Of a stretch of DNA of 64,000 nucleotides, positions 27,833 to 37,965 are shown in pieces. This DNA comes from Methylomonas rapida (GTDB lineage Bacteria > Pseudomonadota > Gammaproteobacteria > Methylococcales > Methylomonadaceae): the NCBI RefSeq assembly GCF_024360925.2, contig NZ_CP113517.1, positions 1,984,001 through 2,048,000 of the forward strand. Reading direction: 5' to 3'. The notes below the pieces were generated by a model that was not told the origin of the DNA, made no database searches, and saw only the letters and a list, made by a program, of their open reading frames with translations. Position 1 is the first letter of the stretch, and each line of letters opens with the position of its first letter. The translations under genes were made by a program, and so were the position numbers.

Positions 27833-28612
27833 ATGCAAATAGGTAATACAGCTAGAGTAGGTCATGTTTTTGCATTGGCCCTTGTTTTGACGGGGTGTGC
27901 GACAACCCAGGCGACCGATCCGCTAGATCCTTGGGAAGACTGGAATCGCGGCATGCAGTCGTTCAATGACGGTGTCGACGATTATGTGATGAAGCCGGTG
28001 GCCAGGGGCTATCGCTGGATAACTCCGGATTTCGTCGATACCGGAGTGAGCAATTTTTTCAGCAATATCGGCGACATTCGTGTGTTCATCAATGACGCTT
28101 TGCAAGGCAAGTTCGCGCAAGGCGCCTCAGACGGCGCGCGTTTGCTTGTCAATACAACCGCGGGAATAGGCGGCCTTTTCGATGTGGCCAGCAGCATCGA
28201 TTTACCGAAACACAAAGAAGATTTTGATCAGACCTTGGGGGTTTGGGGCGTGCCAACCGGGCCCTATCTGGTGTTGCCATTATTGGGACCGAGTTCGCCG
28301 CGCGGCGTGCTCGGCGTGGTGGGAGATGCCGCCTTGAATCCTATCAGTTACACCGGCGTATATTTTGCCTCATCGGCGGTATCGACCGCTGTGTCGGCCG
28401 GACTGGGGGCCGTGAACGCCGCCGATTTGCGGGCCGACAATCTGGAAACCGAAAAAGTCGCCAGTGAAGCGGCGCTGGATCGCTATGCCTTTTTCCGTGG
28501 TGCTTATTTCTCGCAACGCAATTATTTGGTGCACGACGGTAATGTCCCGCACGAGGATGTGTTGGATTTGGAAGAATTGGATGAAAAATTATCGCCGGTC
28601 ACGCCTTACTGA
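27833..28612 (+). CDS. mlaA: MlaA/VacJ lipoprotein, second copy
   Basis: A 259-aa paralogue of the gene just upstream, with the same motifs (DPWEDWNRGMQSFNDGVDDY, HKEDFDQTLGVWGVPTGPY) and lipobox LTGC (Cys22). I start at the ATG at 27833, which has a GAGGAA ribosome binding site and puts the signal peptide at the N-terminus. Upstream in-frame codons run into the terminator of the first copy and are not coding. The two products differ mainly in the signal, the ATT/ATQ linker and the C-terminal tail, suggesting an old tandem duplication under selection. Confidence 0.92.
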   Translation: MQIGNTARVGHVFALALVLTGCATTQATDPLDPWEDWNRGMQSFNDGVDDYVMKPVARGYRWITPDFVDTGVSNFFSNIGDIRVFINDALQGKFAQGASDGARLLVNTTAGIGGLFDVASSIDLPKHKEDFDQTLGVWGVPTGPYLVLPLLGPSSPRGVLGVVGDAALNPISYTGVYFASSAVSTAVSAGLGAVNAADLRADNLETEKVASEAALDRYAFFRGAYFSQRNYLVHDGNVPHEDVLDLEELDEKLSPVTPY

Positions 28613-28656
28613 GGCGAGAGAAATAGATTTGCCCCATCGCAGGTTGGCGCTTAGGA

Positions 28657-28769
28657 ACGAACATGAAAAAACCTATGCAAATATGCGGGGTAGGTGCGGA
28701 TTTATCCGCACAGTGAGAATGAATTCGCACCTACCAACCCCGAGATCATTTCTCCCACATGCCTTAGCG
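28657..28769. repeat. Dispersed intergenic repeat B, copy 2
   Basis: Counterpart of the element at 17948-18060, in the same orientation: CGAACATGAAAA, CCTATGCAA, GTAGGTGCGGATTTATCCGCAC, GAATTCGCACCTAC, TTTCTCCCACATGCCTTAG. It fills the gap between the second mlaA and the convergent mtaB gene, reaching to 6 bases before the mtaB stop. Confidence 0.72.
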
Positions 28770-28774
28770 TTTTT

Positions 28775-30061
28775 TCAGGATATTTTTGCTTTCACGAATC
28801 CCACTTCTGCTTGTAGCAAGCTTGCCGGCAGAATTCTATTTTCCAAAGCCGTGCCGCTATCCACGTCACACGCAACCCGCAAGTAATTGGGGGTGTAGCC
28901 GAAAAAACGGGTCAGGCCGTTTTCCAGTATTTCGCTTTGCCCTTCCCATAACACGGCCGCTTGCGTGCCGATGTTTTCGGCAATGAAAGTTTGTTTCAGG
29001 TTTTCCGCCAGTTCATGCAGTGCCCGGCTACGCTGACGCTTGATGTCGTTGCCGATCGGGTTCGGCAGGCCTGCGGCCTTGGTGCCCTCGCGCGGCGAGT
29101 AGCTGAAGATGTGAATATGGCCAAAACCTATGTTTTTGATGTAATCATAACTTTCTCGCCACTCTTCCTCGGTCTCGCCGGGAAAGCCTACGATGATGTC
29201 GGTCGTGATGTTGAAGTGCGGGATCGTCGCGCGGGCTTTTGCGACCAGTTCGGCGAATTCGGCCGTCTTGCAGCGCCGCGCCATGCGCCTCAGTACGCTG
29301 TCGCTGCCGCTTTGTAACGGCAGGTGCAGGTGCGGCATAAGGCGCGGATTTTCGAACAACACGAAGAAGCCTTCCGGCAATTCCCACGGCTCCAACGAAC
29401 CCATGCGCAGGCGCGGAATTTCGGTCTGGTCCAAAATCGCTTGAATCAGTTCGACCAGGTTGCTGTCGATGTCGCTACCGTAACCGCCCAGGTGCACGCC
29501 GGTGATAATGGCTTCTTGTATGCCTTGCGCATGCAAGGCGTTGATTTCGTCGACGACTTCCTGAATCGAGCGGCTGCGTTCCTCGCCGCGCGCCACCGTG
29601 ACGATGCAAAAGGTGCAGCGGTAACGGCAGCCGTCTTGTACTTTGACGAAGGCGCGCTGGCGGCCGCGGCTGAACAGCGAGACTTCGCCCGGTTCCGTCG
29701 ACATCGCCGGCATGCTGTCCAGGTTCAACTCGCTCAGCACTTTTTCCACCAATTGGTTTTTATCCTGATTGCCGACGATCAAATCCACGCCCATCAGTTG
29801 TTCGGCCTCGGTTTGATTCAAGGTCGCATAGCAGCCGCTGACCACCAGTTTGGCGGCCGGATTGTCGCGATGCACACGGCGTATCAACTGCTTGGATTTT
29901 TTTACGGCGTCTTGGGTGACCGCGCAGGAATTCAGCACGACCAGATTGGCGTCGTGCAAGTTGCGCGTGACGGTGTGGCCTTTGGCCTGAAAGGCTTGCG
30001 CCCAGGTTTCCAGTTCCGCTTCGTTCAAGCGGCAGCCCAGGGTTTTCAAATGTATTTGCAT
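28775..30061 (-). CDS. mtaB: tRNA (t6A37) methylthiotransferase, MtaB family
   Basis: Radical-SAM enzyme of the MiaB/MtaB/RimO group, 428 aa. The N-terminal UPF0004 domain has cysteines for one 4Fe-4S cluster (LGCRLN, NSCAVT, SGCYA), the radical-SAM core carries CRYRCTFC (about 149-156), and a C-terminal domain follows. The CRLNEAE start and absence of the MiaB patterns favour MtaB, which methylthiolates t6A at tRNA position 37. The assignment to MtaB over MiaB is from motif appearance. Confidence 0.88.
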   Translation of the reverse strand: MQIHLKTLGCRLNEAELETWAQAFQAKGHTVTRNLHDANLVVLNSCAVTQDAVKKSKQLIRRVHRDNPAAKLVVSGCYATLNQTEAEQLMGVDLIVGNQDKNQLVEKVLSELNLDSMPAMSTEPGEVSLFSRGRQRAFVKVQDGCRYRCTFCIVTVARGEERSRSIQEVVDEINALHAQGIQEAIITGVHLGGYGSDIDSNLVELIQAILDQTEIPRLRMGSLEPWELPEGFFVLFENPRLMPHLHLPLQSGSDSVLRRMARRCKTAEFAELVAKARATIPHFNITTDIIVGFPGETEEEWRESYDYIKNIGFGHIHIFSYSPREGTKAAGLPNPIGNDIKRQRSRALHELAENLKQTFIAENIGTQAAVLWEGQSEILENGLTRFFGYTPNYLRVACDVDSGTALENRILPASLLQAEVGFVKAKIS

Positions 30062-30073
30062 GTATCTATTAAA

Positions 30074-30110
30074 CCGTAGGGTGCATCAGCGTAGCGTCGT
30101 GCACCGTCCC
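30074..30110. repeat. Short GTAGGGTGC-type palindrome
   Basis: GTAGGGTGCA starts a small palindrome whose inner arms are GGTGCA and TGCACC. The same GTAGGGTGC start begins the larger palindrome at 54172-54245, so both may belong to one dispersed family. It lies upstream of the mtaB... SpmAB boundary, between the SpmA-SpmB fusion gene start side and mtaB start side. Confidence 0.35.
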
Positions 30111-30118
30111 CTAAAAAA

Positions 30119-31348
30119 TTAACCAAAAAACCAATAAGTCATAAAAATTGCGGTAGAAATGCCGGCCAAATCGGCGATCAAGCCGCAGGCGGCGGCATGG
30201 CGTATCCGTTTGATGTTGACCGCGCCGAAATAGACCGCCAACACGTAAAACGTGGTTTCGGTGCTGCCTTGCACCACCGAAGCCATCCGGCCGACAAAGG
30301 AATCCGCGCCGTGCGTTTGCATCGTGTCTATCATCATGGCCCGTGCGCCGCTGCCGCTGAAAGGTTTCATCAACGCGGTCGGTACGGCGTCGATGAAACG
30401 CTTGTCCAAGCCCATTAAATCCGTCAGCAAGCCAATCACGTCCGTCAGTAACGCCAAAGCGCCGCTGGCGCGAAACACCCCAAAGGCCACCAGCATCGCC
30501 ACCAAATAAGGGATGATGCTGATCGCGGTTTGAAAGCCCTGTTTGGCGCCGTCCACGAATAGTTCATAGGCGTTCAGTTCTTTATGCAGCGCGGCGACGA
30601 TGAAGGCGACGACGAGCGCGAACAAAACCACATGACTGACCAGCGCCGATTGCCGCATCATTTCCGCTTGCTCCAGGCCGGCGAAATAAGCCAGCATGCC
30701 ACCGATCAACGCGGTGATGCCACCCAAGTAAGCCAGCACCACCTTATCCCACAGGCGGATTTTTTGCACCCACGCCACCGCCAAAAGACCCGCCAGCGTA
30801 GAGGCATAGGTGGCGATCAGAATCGGGATGAATACGTCGGTCGGATTGGCCGCGCCCAATTGGGCCCGGTAAGCAAATATCGTCACCGGAAACAGCGTTA
30901 CCGACGAGGTGTTCAGCACCAGAAACAAAATCTGCGCATTGCTGGCGCGGTCCGGATGCGGGTTCAGACTTTGCATTTCCTGCATGGCCTTGATGCCCAT
31001 CGGCGTCGCCGCATTATCCAGGCCCAGCATGTTGGCGGCGATGTTCATCGTCATCGCGCCCAAGGCCGGATGGCTGTGCGGTATCTCCGGCATCAGGTGG
31101 CTGAATAACGGATTCAAGGCCCGTGTCAACAGTGCGACAAAGCCGCTGTGTTCGCCGATCTTCATGAGGCCCATCCATAATGCCAGTACTCCGCTCAAGC
31201 CCAACGAAATTTCGAACGCAGTCTTGGCCTGCCCGAACATCGCCTCGATGATCGCGGCGAACGCCGTCTGGTCGCCCAAAAACAGTAGTTTGCAGAGGGC
31301 GACGGCAAAAGCCGACAGGAAAAACAAAATCCAGACGAAATTTAGCAA
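30119..31348 (-). CDS. SpmA-SpmB fusion membrane protein (nucleoside-recognition/Gate domain)
   Basis: A 409-aa protein with about ten hydrophobic helices that joins two domains found as separate spore maturation proteins SpmA and SpmB in Bacillus. The SpmA half includes MTMNIAANMLGLDNAATPMGIKAM; the SpmB half includes GFQTAISIIPYLVAMLVAFGVFRASG and KPFSGSGARAMMID. Both halves hold the Gate domain shared with nucleoside transporters. In non-sporulating bacteria the role is unknown; nucleoside or peptide transport has been suggested for the domain family. Its start lies 9 bases downstream of the DUF2442 stop. Confidence 0.85.
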   Translation of the reverse strand: MLNFVWILFFLSAFAVALCKLLFLGDQTAFAAIIEAMFGQAKTAFEISLGLSGVLALWMGLMKIGEHSGFVALLTRALNPLFSHLMPEIPHSHPALGAMTMNIAANMLGLDNAATPMGIKAMQEMQSLNPHPDRASNAQILFLVLNTSSVTLFPVTIFAYRAQLGAANPTDVFIPILIATYASTLAGLLAVAWVQKIRLWDKVVLAYLGGITALIGGMLAYFAGLEQAEMMRQSALVSHVVLFALVVAFIVAALHKELNAYELFVDGAKQGFQTAISIIPYLVAMLVAFGVFRASGALALLTDVIGLLTDLMGLDKRFIDAVPTALMKPFSGSGARAMMIDTMQTHGADSFVGRMASVVQGSTETTFYVLAVYFGAVNIKRIRHAAACGLIADLAGISTAIFMTYWFFG

Positions 31349-31357
31349 GAATCCTGC

Positions 31358-31627
31358 TCAAGCCGCTTGGTGGGTGGTTTGCAATAAACCTTGCTGGCGC
31401 AATTTACGGTGGATATTGCCGGGGCTTAATTCAAGCCCGTTTTTCCAGCACAAGGCGCCTAGCTCCAGGAAAAACTGCCGGAAATAAGCCGCGTCACGCA
31501 GCGGCGCGACGAGTTCGCTGCCTCGGTCGAGTAAAGGCTGTAAATCGTAATCGCCGTAAGTCCGATCGGAAAACCACAGACGAATGACGTAGGCTTGAAG
31601 ATATTCGGCTTTTACTATTTTAATCAT
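31358..31627 (-). CDS. DUF2442 family protein
   Basis: An 89-aa protein starting at the ATG at 31627, preceded by a GGAG site 7 bases away. It shows the DUF2442 pattern: a strand with VKAEYLQAYVIRLWFSD, YGDYDLQPLLDRG, then FFLELGALCWKNGLELSP. It overlaps the end of the DUF4160 gene by 8 bases, so the two are translated together. DUF2442 and DUF4160 genes are often paired and have been proposed as a toxin-antitoxin-like module; which is which is unclear. Confidence 0.82.
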   Translation of the reverse strand: MIKIVKAEYLQAYVIRLWFSDRTYGDYDLQPLLDRGSELVAPLRDAAYFRQFFLELGALCWKNGLELSPGNIHRKLRQQGLLQTTHQAA

Positions 31628-31886
31628 TATCCGCTCCGGCAATGCGCTGCAAGGGTTTTAATTCGACCGCTAACTGCCAGTCTTCCTGCAGTTCCCCGCG
31701 ATGATGTTCCGCCCAGTCTTGTACCAGTTTCAAGGCCTTTCCGGGCAAATGCCCTTCCAGCAGCTTTCCGTCTTCGATGGCGATCAGCGCTTCGTGGCCT
31801 TGATATTCGACATGAAAGTGCGGTGGATTGTGATCATCATGATACATCCGGATGTAGATGCCGAAAAAATAGGAGATGACGGGCAT
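31620..31886 (-). CDS. DUF4160 family protein
   Basis: An 88-aa protein with the clear DUF4160 signature: PVISYFFGIYIRMYHDDHNPPHFHVEYQ near the N-terminus, with its HxxPHFHV histidines, and a C-terminal Trp-rich helix (LVQDWAEHHRGEL). The histidines suggest metal or nucleic acid contact, but the function is unknown. It overlaps the DUF2442 gene and follows purB by 19 bases on the same strand. Confidence 0.84.
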   Translation of the reverse strand: MPVISYFFGIYIRMYHDDHNPPHFHVEYQGHEALIAIEDGKLLEGHLPGKALKLVQDWAEHHRGELQEDWQLAVELKPLQRIAGADND

Positions 31887-31905
31887 TGGCGAACTAGCGG
31901 TTTAA

Positions 31906-33273
<1,368 letters not shown>

Positions 33274-33324
33274 CTATCTAAAAATGGTTCGATGGGGTTC
33301 ATTGAACCCATCGTACTTGGGTTT

Positions 33325-34419
33325 TTAAGCGTTGTATTTCGATTCGATAATGCCGCCGCCTAGGCAAACTTCGCCCTGATAAAACACCACTGATTGTCCA
33401 GGGGTAATCGCGCGTTGCGCTTGGTCGAAGCAGACCTTGACGCGGGTGCCGCCGTCAATAGATTCGACGATGCAAATCTGGTCCGACTGGCGGTAGCGGG
33501 TCTTGGCGGCGCAGCGCAGGGTTTGGGTCAAAGGCTGGCTGCCGCACCAGTCGAGTTGCCCGGCTTCCAGGGTGTTGTGCAGCATCAACGGGTGTTCGTG
33601 GCCCTGGCCGACTACAAGTACGTTGTTTTCCAGGTCTTTGTCCAATACGAACCAGGGCTCGTCGGGTGCGTCCTTGACGCCGCCTATGCCCAGGCCTTGG
33701 CGCTGGCCCAAGGTGTAGTACATCAGGCCGTGGTGTTTGCCTATGTATTTGCCTTCCGGTGTGCGCATCTCGCCGGGTTGGTGGGGCAGGTAGCGTTCCA
33801 GGAATTCTCTGAATTTACGTTCGCCGATGAAGCAGATACCGGTGCTGTCCTTCTTGCGGCTGTTCGCAAAGCCGGCTTTGTCGGCCATGGCGCGGATTTC
33901 TGTCTTGTGCAGGTGGCCGATCGGGAACAGCGTCTTGGAAAGTGCCTTCTGGCCCATCGCGTATAAAAAGTAGCTTTGTTCCTTGCTCGGGTCCAGGCCT
34001 TTCAATAATTCGAATTCGCCGTCGCGTTCGCGCACGCGGGCGTAATGGCCTGTAGCGATGTATTCGGCGCCCAGGTCTTCCAATGCATAGTCCAAAAAGG
34101 CTTTGAACTTGACGTGTTTGTTGCACAGGATGTCAGGGTTGGGCGTGCGGCCGGCCTTGAATTCGGACAAAAATACCTCGAAGACTTCGTCCCAGTATTC
34201 GGCGGCGAAGTTGACGGTTTTCAGTTCTATGCCCAGCGTGTCGGCGACTTGTTGCGCGTCGGCCAAATCCTGCATCGCGGTGCAATATTCGGTGCCGTCG
34301 TCTTCCTCCCAGTTTTTCATGAACAGACCGGTGACCTTGTAGCCTTGTTCCAGCAAGGTCAGTGCGGTCACGGAAGAATCGACGCCGCCGGACATGCCGA
34401 CGATGATGTGTTTGCTCAT
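33325..34419 (-). CDS. mnmA: tRNA-specific 2-thiouridylase MnmA
   Basis: Makes 2-thiouridine at the wobble position of tRNA-Lys, Glu and Gln. The 364-aa sequence has the PP-loop [11 protein letters not shown] (9-19), the catalytic cysteines in [12 protein letters not shown] (C99) and [11 protein letters not shown] (C196), and the [10 protein letters not shown] pattern. Its start overlaps the Nudix stop by 4 bases (ATGA), so it is translationally coupled to that gene, matching the nudJ-mnmA order of E. coli. Confidence 0.97.
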   Translation of the reverse strand: MSKHIIVGMSGGVDSSVTALTLLEQGYKVTGLFMKNWEEDDGTEYCTAMQDLADAQQVADTLGIELKTVNFAAEYWDEVFEVFLSEFKAGRTPNPDILCNKHVKFKAFLDYALEDLGAEYIATGHYARVRERDGEFELLKGLDPSKEQSYFLYAMGQKALSKTLFPIGHLHKTEIRAMADKAGFANSRKKDSTGICFIGERKFREFLERYLPHQPGEMRTPEGKYIGKHHGLMYYTLGQRQGLGIGGVKDAPDEPWFVLDKDLENNVLVVGQGHEHPLMLHNTLEAGQLDWCGSQPLTQTLRCAAKTRYRQSDQICIVESIDGGTRVKVCFDQAQRAITPGQSVVFYQGEVCLGGGIIESKYNA

Positions 34420-34871
34420 GCTAAATCGAGAAAAGACTGTAATAAATCGAGTGGGTAACGCTCTCCCGTCAAATAGGCGTCTACGCTTTTCAATACCAGG
34501 GGGCTGCGTAATTGCTCGGCACGGGCGGCTATTTCAGCGCGGCTGAGCCAGTGGGTGGCGATGATGTCGTTATCCAGTTGTCGAGTCATGTCGTGGCTAT
34601 GTACGTTGCCGGTGAAGCAGAAACGCACAAAGCTGGGAAAATCGGGCCTTCGACGCCAAAGCTGGATAGCCACTAACGCTTCGGGTTCGAAGCACCAGGC
34701 CGTTTCTTCCGCCACTTCGCGTTTGATGGCGCTGATCAAATCTTCGCCAGGTTCCAAATGTCCCGCCGGTTGATTGAACGCAAGGCCTGTCTCCGTTGTC
34801 TCTTCAACCAGTAAAAAACGGCCTGCTTTTTCAATCACCGCGGCGACGGTTACATGTGGTTTCCAAACCAT
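34416..34871 (-). CDS. nudJ: Nudix hydrolase, NudJ-like
   Basis: A 151-aa Nudix phosphohydrolase. The Nudix box is complete: [20 protein letters not shown] around residues 37-56, with the REVAEE metal-binding glutamates. E. coli NudJ cleaves thiamine pyrophosphates and nucleoside triphosphates; that role is inferred from the box, the length and the position immediately upstream of mnmA. Confidence 0.88.
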   Translation of the reverse strand: MVWKPHVTVAAVIEKAGRFLLVEETTETGLAFNQPAGHLEPGEDLISAIKREVAEETAWCFEPEALVAIQLWRRRPDFPSFVRFCFTGNVHSHDMTRQLDNDIIATHWLSRAEIAARAEQLRSPLVLKSVDAYLTGERYPLDLLQSFLDLA

Positions 34872-34994
34872 ATCGTTAAAAATACCTTAAAGGTGGCGCA
34901 TTTTACGCGAAATGTTTTTTGTTTGCGTAAAGATTGAAATTTAAGCATGAAGACGCTATGTTAAAAGGCAGTGATAAATAGGCACGCTTGGACC

Positions 34995-35318
34995 ATGACT
35001 GATTTTGATCCCTTGAAAGATTCCGATGGCGATATTGCCGTTCAGCGCGCAAAACCCGAGCTGAAAAGGCCTCCATTGTATAAAGTGATCTTACTGAACG
35101 ACGACTTTACCCCCATGGATTTTGTCGTTGAAATATTGACTGATTTTTTTAACATGAGCCAAGAACGAGCAACTCAAGTAATGTTGCAAGTGCATACCCA
35201 GGGTGTGGGTGTGTGCGGCACCTACACCAAGGATGTGGCCGAAACCAAGGTACATATTGTTAATGAATATTCCAGGGAGCATCATCATCCGTTGATGTGT
35301 ACCATGGAGGAAGCGTGA
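34995..35318 (+). CDS. clpS: ATP-dependent Clp protease adaptor ClpS
   Basis: N-recognin that binds destabilising N-terminal residues and delivers substrates to ClpAP. I start at the ATG at 34995 (107 aa); a GTG 24 bases upstream is possible. The core shows [19 protein letters not shown] (the substrate pocket), the ClpA-contacting [22 protein letters not shown] and a final helix. clpA follows 10 bases later. Confidence 0.96.
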   Translation: MTDFDPLKDSDGDIAVQRAKPELKRPPLYKVILLNDDFTPMDFVVEILTDFFNMSQERATQVMLQVHTQGVGVCGTYTKDVAETKVHIVNEYSREHHHPLMCTMEEA

Positions 35319-35328
35319 GAGGTAAGCC

Positions 35329-37608
35329 ATGCTAAGCAAAGAACTTGAAGTGACATTGAATGCGGCGTTCACCAATGCTCACGCCAAGCGGCACGAATTT
35401 ATCACCGTCGAGCATTTGTTGTTGGCGTTATTGGATAACGTGACCACGATCCCGATCCTGATTGCCTGTGGCTGTAACGTCAATGCGTTGCGCGGCGAGT
35501 TGACGCGATTCATCGATGAAACCATTTCCCTGATTCCAGATGGCATTCAGCGCGAGACGCAGCCGACGCTGGGATTTCAACGGGTGTTGCAGCGCGCGGT
35601 GTTTCACGTGCAGGCCTCCGACAAAAAAGAAGTCACGGGGGCCAATCTATTCGTGGCCTTGTTTAGCGAACAGGATTCTCATGCGGTCTATCTGTTGAAT
35701 AAGCAGGACATCACTCGACTTGACGTCGTCAACTACTTGGCGCATGGCGTCTCGAAAATTGAGCAACAGCAGAAGCATGACACCAACGAAGACAATGAGT
35801 CGGAGCGTGGCATGAGTGATGCCGGATCGAGCCCGTTGGAAAAATACGCCACGAATCTTAACGAAGAAGCTTTAAAGGGCAATATCGACCCTTTGATCGG
35901 ACGCGAGCAAGAGGTGGAAAGAACCATACAGGTGTTGTGCCGCCGGCGTAAAAACAACCCCTTGTTGGTCGGCGAGGCTGGGGTTGGCAAGACGGCTATT
36001 GCGGAAGGATTGGCCAAGCGCATCGTCGAAGAGCAAGTGCCCGATGTGTTGTTGAATAGCACCATTTACTCGTTGGATATGGGAGCGCTGGTAGCGGGTA
36101 CCAAATACCGCGGCGATTTCGAAAAACGCCTGAAAGCCCTGGTTTCTCAGCTCAAAAAAGAGCCCAATTCCATTTTGTTCATCGATGAAATTCATACCAT
36201 CATCGGTGCGGGCTCGGCTTCCGGTGGTGTGATGGACGCGTCCAATCTGATCAAACCTGTGCTGGCGTCCGGCCAGTTGCGCTGCATTGGTTCCACGACT
36301 TATCAAGAATATCGCGGAATTTTCGAAAAAGATCATGCCTTGGCGCGCCGCTTTCAAAAAATCGACGTGGTGGAGCCATCAATCGAAGACACCGTGCAAA
36401 TTTTGAAAGGCTTGAAAACCCGCTTCGAAGAGCATCATGGTCTGCAATACACCCAGGAAGCCTTGAGGGCCGCTGTGGAATTGTCCGCTCGCTATATTAC
36501 CGACCGGCATTTGCCAGACAAAGCGATCGATGTGATCGATGAGGCAGGCGCGCGCCAGCGCTTGTTTGTGCTTGGCGAACGAAAAGAGATCATTGATGCG
36601 GCGGAAATCGAGGAAATTGTCGCCAAAATGGCCAGGGTGCCCGCGCAATCCGTGTCGGCCAACGACAAAGACAAGCTGGCCAATTTGGAAAAAAACCTGA
36701 AAATGCTGGTGTTCGGCCAAGATGAGGCTATTTCTGAACTTGCGGCCGCTATCAAGTTGTCGAGGGCAGGTTTGCGCGATACCAGCAAGACCATTGGTTC
36801 CTTCCTGTTTGCCGGGCCGACCGGGGTGGGTAAGACCGAGGTCACGCGGCAGTTGGCGAAAGTGCTGGGCATAGAGCTCATACGCTTTGATATGTCCGAG
36901 TACATGGAGCGGCATACCGTGTCGCGTCTGATCGGCGCGCCGCCAGGTTATGTTGGGTTTGATCAGGGGGGATTGCTAACCGAAGCGGTGACCAAGCATC
37001 CGCATGCCGTATTGTTGCTGGATGAGCTGGAAAAAGCGCATCCAGATGTGTTCAATTTATTGCTGCAGGTGATGGATCACGGTACCTTGACCGACAACAA
37101 CGGGCGGAAGGCGGATTTTCGCAATATCATCTTGATCATGACCACCAATGCCGGCGCTGAAGAGGGCGCGCGCGCCTCGATCGGGTTCACTCAGCAAGAT
37201 CATGCAACCGATAGTATGAAAGTCATCGAGCGTGGCTTTTCTCCGGAATTTAGAAACCGCCTGGATGCCATCGTGCAGTTCAAGTCGTTGGATATCAATG
37301 TGGTCGGTAGCGTGGTAGACAAGTTTATTTTCGAGCTGGAAGCTGTATTGGCCGACAAGAATGTGACCTTGGCGCTGGAGCCTGATGCCAGAAACTGGCT
37401 GGCCGAACATGGTTACGACGTAAAAATGGGGGCTAGGCCGATGGCGCGTTTGATCCAGGAAAAGGTCAAAAAGCCGTTGGCCGAAGACTTGTTATTTGGT
37501 CGCCTGGTGAATGGTGGTCATGTGCGCATCTTCGTCGAAAACGATCAACTCGCTTTTGGTATCGAGGGCAAGCAGTTGCTAGTGTCGGAGATGAATCAGG
37601 TGGTATAA
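35329..37608 (+). CDS. clpA: ATP-dependent Clp protease ATP-binding subunit ClpA
   Basis: Double-AAA+ unfoldase that feeds ClpP. At 759 aa it is full length: an N-terminal double Clp domain (about 1-145), an Asp/Glu-rich linker, D1 with Walker A GEAGVGKT, D2 with Walker A GPTGVGKT, the arginine-finger region FSPEFRNRLDAIV and the C-terminal domain. The D1-D2 junction has no ClpB-type coiled coil. The IGL/IGF-like ClpP-docking loop is probably within IGFTQQD. Convergent with infA. Confidence 0.97.
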   Translation: MLSKELEVTLNAAFTNAHAKRHEFITVEHLLLALLDNVTTIPILIACGCNVNALRGELTRFIDETISLIPDGIQRETQPTLGFQRVLQRAVFHVQASDKKEVTGANLFVALFSEQDSHAVYLLNKQDITRLDVVNYLAHGVSKIEQQQKHDTNEDNESERGMSDAGSSPLEKYATNLNEEALKGNIDPLIGREQEVERTIQVLCRRRKNNPLLVGEAGVGKTAIAEGLAKRIVEEQVPDVLLNSTIYSLDMGALVAGTKYRGDFEKRLKALVSQLKKEPNSILFIDEIHTIIGAGSASGGVMDASNLIKPVLASGQLRCIGSTTYQEYRGIFEKDHALARRFQKIDVVEPSIEDTVQILKGLKTRFEEHHGLQYTQEALRAAVELSARYITDRHLPDKAIDVIDEAGARQRLFVLGERKEIIDAAEIEEIVAKMARVPAQSVSANDKDKLANLEKNLKMLVFGQDEAISELAAAIKLSRAGLRDTSKTIGSFLFAGPTGVGKTEVTRQLAKVLGIELIRFDMSEYMERHTVSRLIGAPPGYVGFDQGGLLTEAVTKHPHAVLLLDELEKAHPDVFNLLLQVMDHGTLTDNNGRKADFRNIILIMTTNAGAEEGARASIGFTQQDHATDSMKVIERGFSPEFRNRLDAIVQFKSLDINVVGSVVDKFIFELEAVLADKNVTLALEPDARNWLAEHGYDVKMGARPMARLIQEKVKKPLAEDLLFGRLVNGGHVRIFVENDQLAFGIEGKQLLVSEMNQVV

Positions 37609-37624
37609 ACGAATAACGCAATCG

Positions 37625-37646
37625 CAATCCCGTGCAAGACGGGATT
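37625..37646. terminator. Hairpin between convergent clpA and infA
   Basis: AATCCCG and CGGGATT form a 7-bp stem with a 7-base loop. It lies after the clpA stop and just reaches the infA stop codon. There is no T run, so it may be a weak bidirectional terminator. Confidence 0.45.
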
Positions 37647-37863
37647 AGCGGTTGCGGAAGGTGATGCGGCCTTTGGTGAGATCATAGGGTGTCATTTCTA
37701 CCCTGACTTTGTCACCCGTCAGGATACGGATGTAGTGTTTACGCATTTTGCCGGAAATATGGGCGGTCACAATGTGGCCATTTTCCAGTTCGACGCGAAA
37801 CATCGTGTTGGGCAGGGTGTCGATGACCTTGCCATCCATTTCAATTTGATCTTCTTTTGCCAT
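37645..37863 (-). CDS. infA: Translation initiation factor IF-1
   Basis: A 72-aa S1/OB-fold protein binding the ribosomal A site during initiation. The sequence follows the family end to end: [62 protein letters not shown]. In many gammaproteobacteria infA lies beside clpA and aat, as it does here. Confidence 0.98.
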   Translation of the reverse strand: MAKEDQIEMDGKVIDTLPNTMFRVELENGHIVTAHISGKMRKHYIRILTGDKVRVEMTPYDLTKGRITFRNR

Positions 37864-37965
37864 TGGGTTTACCTAGAAATTAAAACCGGCATGATAACAT
37901 AAATGCGCTATCGTGACCGTGTCTTTTTTAGGTGATGGCATCAGTCTTATCGTTAGTGTGTTTGC

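Noticed and set aside
33285..33326. Hairpin between mnmA and purB as a terminator
   Set aside because: The arms GATGGG/CCCATC are present, but the T run lies on the plus strand where no gene ends, so a role is unclear.
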